In this document: one piece after another, positions 17,339-25,598 of the stretch
Position numbering within the stretch: position 1 is the stretch's first letter
How the letters are laid out: each line of letters starts with the position of its first letter
Assembly: GCF_006715225.1 (NCBI RefSeq)
Contig: NZ_VFMU01000001.1
Coordinates: 930,001 to 994,000, forward strand
Length of the DNA stretch: 64,000 nucleotides
Origin: Arthrobacter sp. SLBN-112
Lineage (GTDB): Bacteria > Actinomycetota > Actinomycetes > Actinomycetales > Micrococcaceae
Direction: 5' to 3'
Position numbers and translations under genes: made by a program
The notes under the pieces: model-generated
Seen by the model: the letters and a program-made list of their open reading frames with translations, nothing else
Database searches by the model: none
What the model was told of the DNA's origin: nothing

Positions 17339-18324
17339 GCCGTCTTCTTTTCCGCCGTGGTTTTCCGGGCTTTGGCCTTCTGGGCTTTGCCGGTGGAACT
17401 GGAGCTGGGGTCGAAGGCGTCGCGCAGGCCGTCGTTCATCATGGCCAGGGACCCGGTCAGCAGGAACATGACGGTGAGCGGAACCCAGAACATCCAGGGA
17501 AAGGTCTGCACCTGGGAGGTGGCGCCGCCGATCAGTACGCCGAGGCTGACGTCCGGGACCTTGATTCCGATGCCGATGAAGGAAAAGGCGACTTCGGCGA
17601 GGATGGCCGCGGTGACGCCGCGGGTGATGTCCAGGATCAACAGGGAGCCGATGTTCGGCACCAGGTGCCGCCAGACAATGCGCCGCGGGGGGACGCCCAT
17701 GTACTGGGCTGCTTTGACGAAGTCCCGCTGCATCAGGGACATGGACATGGAGCGGATCAACCGGGCGGTGCCCATCCAGCTGAACACCAGCAGGACGATG
17801 ATGAGCAGCAGCCAGGAGGGAAGGTTCCGCTTCAGGCCTTCACCTCCGCCGCTGGTGGCCACAGCAACCACCAGGAGTGCCGGCATCATGATCAGCGCTT
17901 CCAGGATGAACAGCATGACCTTATCCACTTTGCCGCCGAAGTAGGCCATGGTGCAGCCGTAGACGGCGGCGACCAGGACCGATACCAGGCCTACCACCAG
18001 GCCGATGAGGATGGAGATCCTGGTGCCCTCCACGGTCATGGCGTACAGGTCGATGCCCGCCTGTGACGTGCCGAGGTAGTGGTCGGCCGACGGCGGCATC
18101 CCGATGTTGAAGGGGTCGATGGTTTCCTTGTCCCACGGGGTGAGGAACCCCCCGATGAACGAGAAAACGGTCAGGGCCAGGAAGATGGCCAGGCCCGCCA
18201 CAGCGGTCTTGTTCCGCAGGAAGCGGCGGAAAATGATGGTGTTCTTGCCAATGACGACGTCGGCGCTTTCCAGGTGCGCGTCCTGCGCCACGGCTGCCGG
18301 GTCAACGGCGTTCAGGTTGGTCAT
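17335..18324 (-). CDS. ABC transporter permease, DppC/OppC type
   Basis: One of the two membrane subunits of the peptide-type importer. The 329-residue protein has the OppC-type N-terminal domain (FLRNKTAVAGLAIFLALTVFSFIGG), several membrane segments, and the EAA-like loop YMGVPPRRIVWRHLVPNIGS that docks on the ATPase. A Lys/Ala-rich tail ends it. It begins 2 bp after the upstream permease gene and overlaps the ATPase gene by four bases. Confidence 0.93.
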   Translation of the reverse strand: MTNLNAVDPAAVAQDAHLESADVVIGKNTIIFRRFLRNKTAVAGLAIFLALTVFSFIGGFLTPWDKETIDPFNIGMPPSADHYLGTSQAGIDLYAMTVEGTRISILIGLVVGLVSVLVAAVYGCTMAYFGGKVDKVMLFILEALIMMPALLVVAVATSGGGEGLKRNLPSWLLLIIVLLVFSWMGTARLIRSMSMSLMQRDFVKAAQYMGVPPRRIVWRHLVPNIGSLLILDITRGVTAAILAEVAFSFIGIGIKVPDVSLGVLIGGATSQVQTFPWMFWVPLTVMFLLTGSLAMMNDGLRDAFDPSSSSTGKAQKAKARKTTAEKKTA

Positions 18325-18326
18325 GG

Positions 18327-19310
18327 CTACTGCACCCGCACTCTCGGGTCGACAAGCGTGGTGGCGAAGTCCGCCAGGATGGCGCCCAGTGCAAAGATCA
18401 CGGAGCCGTAGGCCAGGGTGGCCGTGGCGGCATTGACGTCCTGCAACGAGATGGCATCGATGCTCCAGGACCCCACGCCTGGCCAGGCGAAGATCTTTTC
18501 AGCGAAGAAGCCGCCGGCGAAGATGGCCGGGATGGTGAAGGCGATGCTTTGGGCCACCGGAATGAAGGACACACGAAGCGCGTGCCGGGCAATGGCCTGG
18601 TTCCGGGTGAGCCCCTTGGCCCGCGCGGTGCGGACAAAGTCGGCGTTGACGTTGTCCAGCAGGTATTGCCGCTGCGCAATCTGGTACGCGCCCCAGCCGA
18701 CGAGTGTGATGGCCACCGTGGGCACTACATAGTGCGCCACCATGTCAACGAAGTGGGCCCAGCCGGGGGCGATGCCGGGGGTGGAAATGCCGGTGACGAA
18801 AAAGATCCGCTCACCCACGGATTCGTTGATGTTGATGGCTCCCAGCTGCACCAGGAAGTAGGCGATGGGCGCCGGCACGATGTAGGCCAGGTAGCTGTAG
18901 GACGTGATGACACGGTCCTGGAACTTGTACTGCCGTGCCGCCGAATAGACGCCGAGTGCGACGCCGATGACCAGGGTCAGGATGATGGAAGCCAGGAAAA
19001 GCCGGGTTGAGATCCAAACGCGGTCCCCGAATTCGGCATTGATGTAGGCACCGTTGGGGCTGCGCCCCCAGTCCCAGCGGGTGACAATGCCGGTGAGCCA
19101 GTCAACGTAGCGCTCCCACGGGCTAAGGTCCGGGTCCAGACCCTTGAGCCGCATTGAGTTGGCAACCTGCTCCGGGGTTGGCCGCGGGATCCGCTCCTGC
19201 TCGAGCAGTGCCGGCTTGAGCGAGCTGACAGCCAGGAAGTAGCCGGCGGACGTGGTGAGGAAGATCATCACCACATAGGTGATGCCGCGCTTGGCAAGGT
19301 ACTTGAGCAT
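18327..19310 (-). CDS. ABC transporter permease, DppB/OppB type
   Basis: The other membrane subunit of the importer and first gene of the operon. It begins MLKYLAKRGITYVVMIFLTTSAGYFLA, the usual OppB first membrane segment. A long extracellular insert follows (residues about 38-90), then further membrane segments and the EAA-like loop ARAKGLTRNQAIARHALRVSFIP. The frame extends 13 codons upstream, but the ATG at 19310 fits the family start. The 267 bp before it (to the TetR stop) contain an 8-bp inverted repeat, TGCACCAG/CTGGTGCA, on the coding strand but no clear promoter. Confidence 0.92.
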   Translation of the reverse strand: MLKYLAKRGITYVVMIFLTTSAGYFLAVSSLKPALLEQERIPRPTPEQVANSMRLKGLDPDLSPWERYVDWLTGIVTRWDWGRSPNGAYINAEFGDRVWISTRLFLASIILTLVIGVALGVYSAARQYKFQDRVITSYSYLAYIVPAPIAYFLVQLGAININESVGERIFFVTGISTPGIAPGWAHFVDMVAHYVVPTVAITLVGWGAYQIAQRQYLLDNVNADFVRTARAKGLTRNQAIARHALRVSFIPVAQSIAFTIPAIFAGGFFAEKIFAWPGVGSWSIDAISLQDVNAATATLAYGSVIFALGAILADFATTLVDPRVRVQ

Positions 19311-19577
19311 GGGCGCTGCTGGATCCTTCCGTCTCCCCCGGACAAGCACGGGTTGTGCCGCCTCACCGGGTCCTGCACCAGCGGGTAGCTGGCCTCCCGC
19401 AGCCCCAAGGGCAGGTCCTGGTGCACTATGTCGCGGGTCACATTCCAGAGGAAACTATCACAAGCCGTCACCGGAAAAGTGCCGCAATCCCCGGAAACCA
19501 GGCGGGCCGTATCAGATCGTTATGAATAGTTCTGTGAAGTTGGTTTGACTGGACGCAAGGGCTCTGAACCGCGTAAT

Positions 19578-20189
19578 CTACGCGCCGCCCGCCACCCGTG
19601 TGACAAGATCGCGCCAGGAAGCCGCCAGCCGCCCACTGGTGACTCCGTGCCCGCGGACGAGGTGCAGGAGCCGTTCAGCGTCCAGCGTGGCATTGAGGGA
19701 TCCCGCCATCAGCCACGGTTCAGGGGAATCGACGCCGGCTTCGCGCAGGAGCATCTCCACGTGCTGGTTCCAGAGCGCGGCGGCCGGGACGTCAAACCTG
19801 TCGCGGGAGGCATGGCCGGCGGCGAGGACCAGGTCCCCGTATTCCAGCACGTAGGCGATCCGCTCGGCGCCAAAGGCGACGAGCCGGTCGAGTGGCGCGG
19901 CGCCTGGCCCCAGGGGCGGGGGGCCGAACAGGACGCGGGCCTGGAAGGCGGCCTCCGAGTCGTTCAGCAGCGTCAGCATCAGTCCGGCCCGGCTGCCGAA
20001 GCGGCGGAAGACAGTGCCCTTGCCGACACCGGCGTGTTCCGCCAGGCGGTCCATGGTGAGTGCCGCCACCCCGCCCTGGCCGATCAATTCCCGGGCGGCC
20101 ACCAGGAGCCGTTCCCGGTTCCGGGCAGCATCGCTGCGTTCCGCGGCCGTTACCGGTGTCATTCCCGGCCGCACTGGGATGGAACTCAC
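19578..20189 (-). CDS. TetR family regulator of the flavin reductase gene
   Basis: A repressor of about 203 residues. The HTH region (ERLLVAARELIGQGGVAALTMDRLAEHAGVGKGTVFRRFGSRAGLMLTLL) is clear; the ligand domain is variable. The GTG at 20189 lies six bases after a TACACT box, suggesting a leaderless start; the ATG at 20162 is the alternative. It is divergent from an NADPH-dependent FMN reductase and separated by a palindrome that fits TetR binding. A redox-active or quinone-like inducer would be logical, but this is inference. Confidence 0.88.
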   Translation of the reverse strand: MSSIPVRPGMTPVTAAERSDAARNRERLLVAARELIGQGGVAALTMDRLAEHAGVGKGTVFRRFGSRAGLMLTLLNDSEAAFQARVLFGPPPLGPGAAPLDRLVAFGAERIAYVLEYGDLVLAAGHASRDRFDVPAAALWNQHVEMLLREAGVDSPEPWLMAGSLNATLDAERLLHLVRGHGVTSGRLAASWRDLVTRVAGGA

Positions 20190-20215
20190 AAAGACAGTGT
20201 AGCCACCGGGAATAG

Positions 20216-20235
20216 AACCGGACTGCGGTCCGTTT
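20216..20235. promoter_or_regulatory. TetR operator candidate
   Basis: AACCGGACTGCGGTCCGTTT is a 20-bp inverted repeat with arms matching at 7 of 8 positions around TGCG. It sits between the TetR gene and the reductase gene, upstream of both starts, the normal site for control of a divergent pair. Confidence 0.65.
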
Positions 20236-20307
20236 AGTCCAGTGATGGCTCTCGAGCCTCTCTCTAACCACACGCGGTCCCCGCCGCGACCCTAGCCAGG
20301 AGTTTCC

Positions 20308-20865
20308 ATGACCAAGAGCACCGTCCTTACCCTTGTTGGCAGCCTCCGCGCCGAGTCCACCAACCAGAAGCTGGCCGAAGCCATCCAGCTCAACGCCCCC
20401 GAGCAGGTGGACGTGGTGATCCACGAGAGCCTGGGCAACATCCCGTTCTACAACGAGGACATCGACGTGGAGGGCCAGGTGCCGGCTGCCGCCGCCGCAC
20501 TGCGCGCCGCCGCCGAAGAGGCCGACACCCTCCTGCTGGTCACGCCCGAACACAACGGCACCGTTCCCGCCGCCCTGAAGAACGCCATCGACTGGCTGTC
20601 CCGCCCCTTCGGTGCCGGCGCCCTGGCAGGCAAGCCGACCGCCGTCGTCGGTACCGCGTTTGGCCAGTACGGCGGCGTGTGGGCCCAGGACGAGGCACGC
20701 AAGGCCGCCGGCATTGCCGGCGCTCAGATCCTGGACGACGTCAAGCTGGCTGTTCCCGGCTCCATGGTGCGTTTCGCCGAAGTGCACCCCAAGGACGACG
20801 CCGAGGTGGTGGAGCAGATCAAGGGCATCTTCGACGCCCTGGCCGCCGCAGCACCGGCAGCCTGA
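20308..20865 (+). CDS. NADPH-dependent FMN reductase family protein
   Basis: A flavodoxin-fold oxidoreductase of 185 residues that reduces FMN, quinones or chromate in related proteins. The FMN-phosphate loop VGSLRAESTNQKLAEAI, the LLLVTPEHNGTVPAALKNAIDWLSRPF segment (P-E-x-N, typical of the ChrR/YieF/SsuE group) and the GTAFGQYGG motif are all present. It is divergent from a TetR regulator and ends in a strong terminator, so it is a single-gene unit. A role in oxidative or quinone stress is inferred. Confidence 0.9.
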   Translation: MTKSTVLTLVGSLRAESTNQKLAEAIQLNAPEQVDVVIHESLGNIPFYNEDIDVEGQVPAAAAALRAAAEEADTLLLVTPEHNGTVPAALKNAIDWLSRPFGAGALAGKPTAVVGTAFGQYGGVWAQDEARKAAGIAGAQILDDVKLAVPGSMVRFAEVHPKDDAEVVEQIKGIFDALAAAAPAA

Positions 20866-20881
20866 CCCCACCCACAACCCG

Positions 20882-20919
20882 GCCGCGCCCGGCACGCAAC
20901 TCCGCGTGCCGGGCGCGGC
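20882..20919 (+). terminator. Terminator after flavin reductase gene
   Basis: A perfect 16-bp stem (20882-20897 with 20904-20919) around the loop AACTCC, followed by TTCGTT. It lies 17 bp past the stop codon. Confidence 0.85.
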
Positions 20920-21048
20920 TTCGTTAAGGGGCACTTCCCGGGCCGTGACCAACTCTTGTCCCAACCGGTACCTTCCGGACATCCGGGCGGGCAAGGGCAG
21001 CCGTAGCGTTAATCCACTGGAAACTACCGGATCGGATTGCGGTGCCGC

Positions 21049-21723
21049 ATGGCAAAAAGACGGAGTTGGGGCGGCGGTGGCCCCGGCAGCCTGACGGCGG
21101 CCGCAGGCTGCCTTGCGCTGCTGCTCTCCGCTTGCAGTGCTCCGCTCCCCCAGCCCGAAGGGTCTCCCCTGCCCGCGGCCAGTGGAACTGCCGGAACCAG
21201 TGCCGCCCCGCTGGCCCTCCTGCCGGCCACGATGGGCAGCAGTACCACTGGCGCGCAGTATGGACGGGCGGCAGGAAAGCCGGAAAACACCCCGCAGGCA
21301 ACGGCAGCGCCCACGGCCCCACCGGTAACGGCCTACATGGTGATGGTGGACGACGGCGGGAGGCACGGCGTCCGCTTCGGCTGCAACGACAGCCTGGTTG
21401 GCTCCGCCCCGGCGGGCAGCGCCGGGGATGCACGGCTTAAGGCGGCGATCGTAGCCCTGCTTGACGGCGAACAACAGCACGGCGGGCTGTTCAACGCAGT
21501 AGGCGGTTCCCGGCTGAAGTTCCTGTCCGGGAGTTTTGACGGCACCACGGTCACGGTTTACCTGGCGGGCAACCTGAAGCCCGGCGGGACCTGCGACCTT
21601 CCCCGCATAGAGGCCCAGCTCACCCAGACGGCCCTTCAGGCGGTGGGGGCGATCAGGGCCGACATCTACATCAACGGCGAGACCCTCGCCGATTTCCTGA
21701 AATTGAAGCAGGTCAGCCGGTAA
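21049..21723 (+). CDS. Lipoprotein with GerMN-like domain
   Basis: A secreted, membrane-anchored protein of 224 residues. After basic residues (MAKRRSW) a hydrophobic stretch ends in the lipobox LLLSACS. A Pro/Ala/Thr-rich linker leads to a C-terminal domain (DDGGRHGVRFGCNDSLV...LKFLSGSFDGTTVTVYLAGNLKPGGTCDLPRIEAQLTQTALQAVG...INGETLADF) that resembles the GerMN/sporulation-germination domain found in actinobacterial lipoproteins. Two cysteines in that domain could pair. Function in non-sporulating actinobacteria is unknown. The ATG at 21049 is chosen over an upstream TTG. Confidence 0.7.
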   Translation: MAKRRSWGGGGPGSLTAAAGCLALLLSACSAPLPQPEGSPLPAASGTAGTSAAPLALLPATMGSSTTGAQYGRAAGKPENTPQATAAPTAPPVTAYMVMVDDGGRHGVRFGCNDSLVGSAPAGSAGDARLKAAIVALLDGEQQHGGLFNAVGGSRLKFLSGSFDGTTVTVYLAGNLKPGGTCDLPRIEAQLTQTALQAVGAIRADIYINGETLADFLKLKQVSR

Positions 21724-21739
21724 ATCGTTGATAAACAAC

Positions 21740-21758
21740 TGTTGCTTTTCAAGCAACA
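21740..21758. promoter_or_regulatory. Palindromic operator at aminotransferase promoter
   Basis: TGTTGCTTTTCAAGCAACA is a perfect 19-bp inverted repeat. A smaller one (GTTG-ATAAA-CAAC, 21727-21739) lies just before it. It overlaps the expected -35 region of the aminotransferase promoter; a TATCCT box (21767-21772) lies six bases before the GTG, implying a leaderless mRNA. No regulator gene is adjacent. Confidence 0.55.
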
Positions 21759-21778
21759 AGTAGCTGTATCCTGACTCT

Positions 21779-23071
21779 GTGACCCACGAAACACTTGACG
21801 CTTCCGCAGGCACGCTGCCCGCAGAAGCCATCGACGCGATCGAGCGTGCCGCCACCTCCGCGCACCGGCACGAGGAGCTGTTCTCCGAGCGCGCGGCAAA
21901 CATCCGGCAGTCGGCAGTCAGGGATGTCTTCGACATCTCCCTGCGGCCCGGCCTGGTGTCCCTGGCGGGGGGAAGCCCCTACCTGCAGTCGCTGCCCCTG
22001 GACCGGCTGGCAGCAACGGCAGCCAAAATCATCGCGGAGGATGGCCTGACCGCCCTCCAGTACGGGGCCGGGCAGGGAACGCCGGAGCTCCGCGCGCAGA
22101 TCTGCGAGGTCATGGCCGCCGAAGGCATCCTGGATGCCCGCCCGGAGAACGTGGTGATCACCGCAGGTTCGCAGTCGGCCCAGGACGTGGCCACCAAACT
22201 CTTCTGCAATCCGGGGGACGTGGTGCTGGTGGAGGACCCCACGTACGTGGGCGCGCTCAACACGTTCGAGTCCTACCAGGTCCTGGTGGAGACGGTGGAG
22301 ATGGACGAATACGGGCTGGTTCCGGATCTGCTGGAGGCTCGGATCGCCGCCCTGCAGCTGGCCGGCAAAAGCGTCAAGTTCCTCTACACCATTCCCAACT
22401 TCAACAATCCGTCCGGCATCACCCTAGCCAGGGAGCGCCGGCAGCAGGTGGTGGATATATGCCGCAGGGCGAATATTCTGGTCCTGGAGGACAACCCGTA
22501 CGGCCTGCTCCGCTTCGAGGGGGAGCCGCTGCCGCCCTTGCGTGCCGCCAATCCTGACGACGTCATCTACCTCGGGTCCTTCTCCAAGATTTTCGCGCCC
22601 GGCCTGCGCATTGGCTGGGCGCTTGTGCCGGAGCACCTGCAGCGCCGCTACTACCTGGCGGCGGAGTCGGTGACGCTCTGCCCGCCCGCCCTGAACCAGA
22701 TGCTGGTCTCGGCCTACCTGCGGGATTACGACTGGAAGGGCCAGATCGGAACCTACCGCGGGCTGTACGCGGAGCGCTGCCGTGCCATGCTGGCCGCCCT
22801 CAAGGAATACATGCCCGCGGGGACCACCTGGACCAGCCCGCAGGGCGGCTTCTTCGTCTGGGTCACGCTGCCCGAGGGCGTTGATACCTACCCGCTGCTG
22901 CACAAGGCGATCGATGCGGGCGTCGTGTTTATCCCCGGTGCCGCCTTCACGCCGTCGGACGATCCGTCCAACAAGCTCCGGCTCGCCTTCAGCGCCGTAC
23001 CTCCCGACGCCATCGCCGAGGGAGTGCGCCGCTTGGCGCCGGTGCTGCAGGAAGCCATCGCCGCGCTGTAG
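21779..23071 (+). CDS. PLP-dependent aminotransferase, class I/II
   Basis: A fold-type I aminotransferase of 430 residues, of the group that includes 2-aminoadipate, aromatic and valine-pyruvate aminotransferases. Visible landmarks are SLAGGSPYLQSLPL, LQYGAGQGTPELR, ITAGSQSAQDV, the YTIPNFNNPSGITL substrate/cofactor loop, VLEDNPYG (PLP-binding Asp) and the Schiff-base lysine in LGSFSKIFAPGLRIGW. No N-terminal GntR domain is present, so it is an enzyme and not a MocR regulator. The GTG start follows a -10 box closely, and the promoter carries a perfect palindrome. Substrate is not predictable. Confidence 0.9.
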   Translation: MTHETLDASAGTLPAEAIDAIERAATSAHRHEELFSERAANIRQSAVRDVFDISLRPGLVSLAGGSPYLQSLPLDRLAATAAKIIAEDGLTALQYGAGQGTPELRAQICEVMAAEGILDARPENVVITAGSQSAQDVATKLFCNPGDVVLVEDPTYVGALNTFESYQVLVETVEMDEYGLVPDLLEARIAALQLAGKSVKFLYTIPNFNNPSGITLARERRQQVVDICRRANILVLEDNPYGLLRFEGEPLPPLRAANPDDVIYLGSFSKIFAPGLRIGWALVPEHLQRRYYLAAESVTLCPPALNQMLVSAYLRDYDWKGQIGTYRGLYAERCRAMLAALKEYMPAGTTWTSPQGGFFVWVTLPEGVDTYPLLHKAIDAGVVFIPGAAFTPSDDPSNKLRLAFSAVPPDAIAEGVRRLAPVLQEAIAAL

Positions 23072-23115
23072 CGTAAGCCACACGAGTGCCGAAAACCGAG
23101 CAAAGGAGCATGCAT

Positions 23116-23544
23116 ATGGCTGGAATCATCGTTGTAGGGGTTGACGGCAGCGAGACCGCGAAGAGGGCGGCGCAGTCAGCCAAGGACCTGGCGGCAGCCC
23201 TGGGCGCATCCCTGCACGTCGTGTCCGCCTTCGACAGCGACAAGACCGAAGTGTTCGGCAGCGGCAGCGACCGTTGGATCGTCTCGGACGCCGACGCCGC
23301 GGAACAGGTTGCCAGGACGGTGGCGGAATCGTTGGGCCGCGACATCACGGTGACGTACTCTGCCGCCCGGGGACGGCCGGCAGATGCCCTCATCAAGGAA
23401 GCCCTGCGGATGGATGCGCGGATCATCGTGGTGGGAAACCGGCGCATGCAGGGCATCGGGCGCGTCCTTGGCAGCGTGGCCAACAGCGTGGCCCACAACG
23501 CGCCCTGCGACGTGTACATAGCCAACACCTACGACGCCGACTAA
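23116..23544 (+). CDS. Universal stress protein (UspA family)
   Basis: A single-domain UspA protein of 142 residues. The N-terminal strand IIVVGVDGSETAKRAAQSAKDLA and the ATP-binding-type motif IIVVGNRRMQGIGRVLGSVANSVAHNAPCDVYI (G2xG9xGS/N pattern) are both present. Members bind ATP or AMP and aid survival under stress. Of two nearby ATGs, the one at 23116 has AGGAG seven bases before it. A terminator hairpin follows. Confidence 0.92.
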   Translation: MAGIIVVGVDGSETAKRAAQSAKDLAAALGASLHVVSAFDSDKTEVFGSGSDRWIVSDADAAEQVARTVAESLGRDITVTYSAARGRPADALIKEALRMDARIIVVGNRRMQGIGRVLGSVANSVAHNAPCDVYIANTYDAD

Positions 23545-23572
23545 CCCCCGGGACGGTCTGCCGGCGTAACGC

Positions 23573-23616
23573 CGGACACGCCCCGTGGTGGCGGATATCG
23601 CTGCGGGGGGTGTCCG
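23573..23616 (+). terminator. Terminator after universal stress gene
   Basis: CGGACACGCCCCG (23573-23585) pairs with CGGGGGGTGTCCG (23604-23616) with one mismatch, followed by TTCT. A smaller hairpin, CCGGCG-TAA-CGCCGG, lies just before it. Confidence 0.7.
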
Positions 23617-23683
23617 TTCTCACCGCTATATCACCGTTTCGGCTGCCGGCGCAAAGATAAAATTGAGGGAGGGCCCCAAAGGC

Positions 23684-24058
23684 GTGGACACTGACGAATC
23701 CACTCCCAGCGAAGGGCTCCCCTTGATTACCTTGCAGCGCCGCCAGCTCGTTGGCCACGACATCCTCCTGGCCCGCCACGGCAACCACATCTCCTCCATG
23801 CGGGTGGACCGCAGCAACGGCAGGGTTGTCGCCCTCCTTGATGACGGCACCCTGGACAGCGCCCCCAACCTCATCGCGCCGGGGCTTGAGCTTCCCCAGA
23901 CCGTGCGGAGCGTCCTGCGCGAGGACTGGAAGCTCCTGGGCGCCTGGGCCGGAATGGCCGCCCTCATGGGCGGCCTGATGACCGCAGCCGCGGTGGTTTT
24001 GGGAACCACGGCTGATCCTGCCCTGCTTGAGGCACTCACCGCCTACTCCGCGTACTAA
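23684..24058 (+). CDS. Small membrane protein of unknown function
   Basis: A protein of about 124 residues that I do not recognise. The first 75 residues are soluble (LITLQRRQLVGHDILLARHGNHISSMRVDRSNGRVVALLDDGTLDSAPNLIAPGLELPQTV). One membrane segment follows near the C-terminus (LLGAWAGMAALMGGLMTAAAVVLGT). The frame is open to 23585, but a TAAAAT -10 box (23658-23663) and a GAGGGAGG ribosome site fit a GTG start at 23684. It stands between the stress protein and the IS110 element and has its own terminator. Confidence 0.55.
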   Translation: MDTDESTPSEGLPLITLQRRQLVGHDILLARHGNHISSMRVDRSNGRVVALLDDGTLDSAPNLIAPGLELPQTVRSVLREDWKLLGAWAGMAALMGGLMTAAAVVLGTTADPALLEALTAYSAY

Positions 24059-24091
24059 TATGTAGTTGATTCTGTCAAGAGGGCCAGGGGA

Positions 24092-24127
24092 AAGCGGTCC
24101 CGGGTTGAGAGCCCGTGGGCCGCTTTT
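24092..24127 (+). terminator. Terminator after small membrane protein gene
   Basis: AAGCGG (24092-24097) pairs with CCGCTT (24120-24125), and the adjoining CC/GG and GGG/CCC runs extend the stem around a short loop; TTTTC follows. It marks the left edge of chromosomal sequence before the insertion element. Confidence 0.75.
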
Positions 24128-24393
24128 CTGATGTTGGCCATGGCGGGTTGGGCGTGGCCGCATCTTGTGTTGGTCCGGGGCGTCTGGTGGGGTTGGTCAG
24201 CGTGTCGTTGGCGACGTGGCGTTGTCAGACTAATATGCGCGGGTTGGTTACCGCAGGACGAGGTGTTCGGCTGGAGCGGATCGCTTCTCTAGGGTCGAGC
24301 GTGGCCCCATTTTGGGGTTACTCATAGTCGCGACGCGAGTTCACTCCACGCGCTGCCTTGTGGCCCAACCTGTTCCCAGACGTCCCGGACGTT

Positions 24394-25497
24394 TCATGGA
24401 GCTGGTTGGCTTGTGGCCTTCTGTGCTTCGCTGGCCAATGACCAGCACCAGCTTGCCAGTTCGCGTGCGATGGCGACGTTGGCGATTACAGGCCTTTTCC
24501 GGTGTTCCAGGTAGACCAGCCAGCGTTCGTGCAGCCGGCGGTTGCCGGCCTGTCCGCGGGTTCTGGCTGCGGGGGTTGCTGCTTCCCAGCGGGCACGCAT
24601 TTGCATGGAAGGCCGCGTGTAGGCTCGTCGGTGGTGCCAGGCCGCCTCAATCAGAAGTCGACGCGCGTGGGTGTTTCCGGTCTTCGTGATGCTGCCCTGG
24701 GACCGGTGCTGGCCGGACGAGTTTTCGCTGGGGACAAGGCCGAGGTAAGCACCGATGGTGCGCCCTGTGAAGCGGTTCCAGTCTCCGATCTCGACGGCCA
24801 GGCCGAATGCTGTGAGTGTGGAGATCCCGCGCAAGCATTCCAGTGCCCTGACGACGGGCGTGTATTCGCTTTCGTAGGCGATTTTAGTGATGGCTTTATC
24901 GAGGCGATCGCGCCGGTTCAGTGTTTCTGTGACGGTTTCGACGGCGAGGTCATAGGTCAGTTGCAGGGCCGGGGAGTCGAAATGCTGTTGATAGAGCCAG
25001 CCCATATGGGCTTGGGTCCAGGTGTCGCCGCTGTAGCGCAGACCTTGGCGCAGCAAAAGTTTGGAGACCCGGTGTCGGGCGCGCATCAGGTCCCCGCGGG
25101 TGTCTTCTCTTGCCCGCACCAGGTCCCGGGCCGCTTCCTGCCCGGGGCTCGGGACGGTGACCTCGGTGATTTGGTCGAGTTTGAGCAGCCGCGCCAGATG
25201 CAGGGCGTCGTTCTTGTCGGTTTTGACGCGGTCTCCGCTCGGTCGCTGAAGCTTGGAGGGGGCCGCGACCACGCAATCAATGCCTGCTGCCCGAAGTGCC
25301 CTGGCCAGGACAAAGCCAGTAGGACCTGCCTCATAGACCACTCGGGATGGGCCCGGCAGTGCTTTGATCCAGGCGAGAATTTCACCATGATCCGGTGTCA
25401 GCCGGTCCCGGAGTATCTCACCCGTCTGGCCGTCGATCGCGCAGGCGACGACCGTGAGCGCGTGGACATCCAGGCCGACGTGAGTACGCTCGTGCAT
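24394..25497 (-). CDS. IS110-family DEDD transposase/recombinase
   Basis: A 367-residue recombinase. The N-terminal RuvC-like DEDD site is complete: Asp10 (HVGLDVHAL), Glu56 (VVYEAGPTG), Asp94 and Asp97 (KTDKNDALHLARLL). A helical stretch follows, then the C-terminal Transposase_20 domain (LRGISTLTAFGLAVEIGDWNRF...YLGLVPSENSSGQHRSQGSITKTGNTHARRLL), which carries the catalytic serine of the family, probably Ser260 or Ser261. In IS621 this enzyme is guided by a bridge RNA from its own noncoding end. The ATG at 25497 has GGAGG eight bases upstream; that site lies in one arm of an inverted repeat and may be masked in the mRNA. Confidence 0.93.
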   Translation of the reverse strand: MHERTHVGLDVHALTVVACAIDGQTGEILRDRLTPDHGEILAWIKALPGPSRVVYEAGPTGFVLARALRAAGIDCVVAAPSKLQRPSGDRVKTDKNDALHLARLLKLDQITEVTVPSPGQEAARDLVRAREDTRGDLMRARHRVSKLLLRQGLRYSGDTWTQAHMGWLYQQHFDSPALQLTYDLAVETVTETLNRRDRLDKAITKIAYESEYTPVVRALECLRGISTLTAFGLAVEIGDWNRFTGRTIGAYLGLVPSENSSGQHRSQGSITKTGNTHARRLLIEAAWHHRRAYTRPSMQMRARWEAATPAARTRGQAGNRRLHERWLVYLEHRKRPVIANVAIARELASWCWSLASEAQKATSQPAP

Positions 25498-25598
25498 AGC
25501 TGGAACCTCCAAACTTCAATTGTGGCTCTGTCCCCAATGGATTAAGTCTGGGGAAAATCCACGTCGTCTTGAAGAGAAGGTTCCAGCCTCCAAAGCGA
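25498..25598 (-). promoter_or_regulatory. Structured transposase leader masking the ribosome site
   Basis: Reading toward the transposase, GCTGGAACCT near the RNA end pairs with AGGTTCCAGC beside the start (25578-25587 with 25499-25508). Inner matches (TTCAA/TTGAA, GTGG/CCAC, CCCC/GGGG) lie between. The pairing would cover most of the GGAGG ribosome site of the transposase, suggesting that its translation is held low. Confidence 0.45.

Noticed and set aside
19792..21936. Long open frame of 714 codons on the minus strand
   Set aside because: It runs across the TetR gene, the reductase gene, the lipoprotein gene and their intergenic signals in a non-protein-like composition; a GC-rich shadow frame.
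21779..23071. MocR-type regulator
   Set aside because: The aminotransferase lacks the N-terminal GntR helix-turn-helix; its first 40 residues do not form one.
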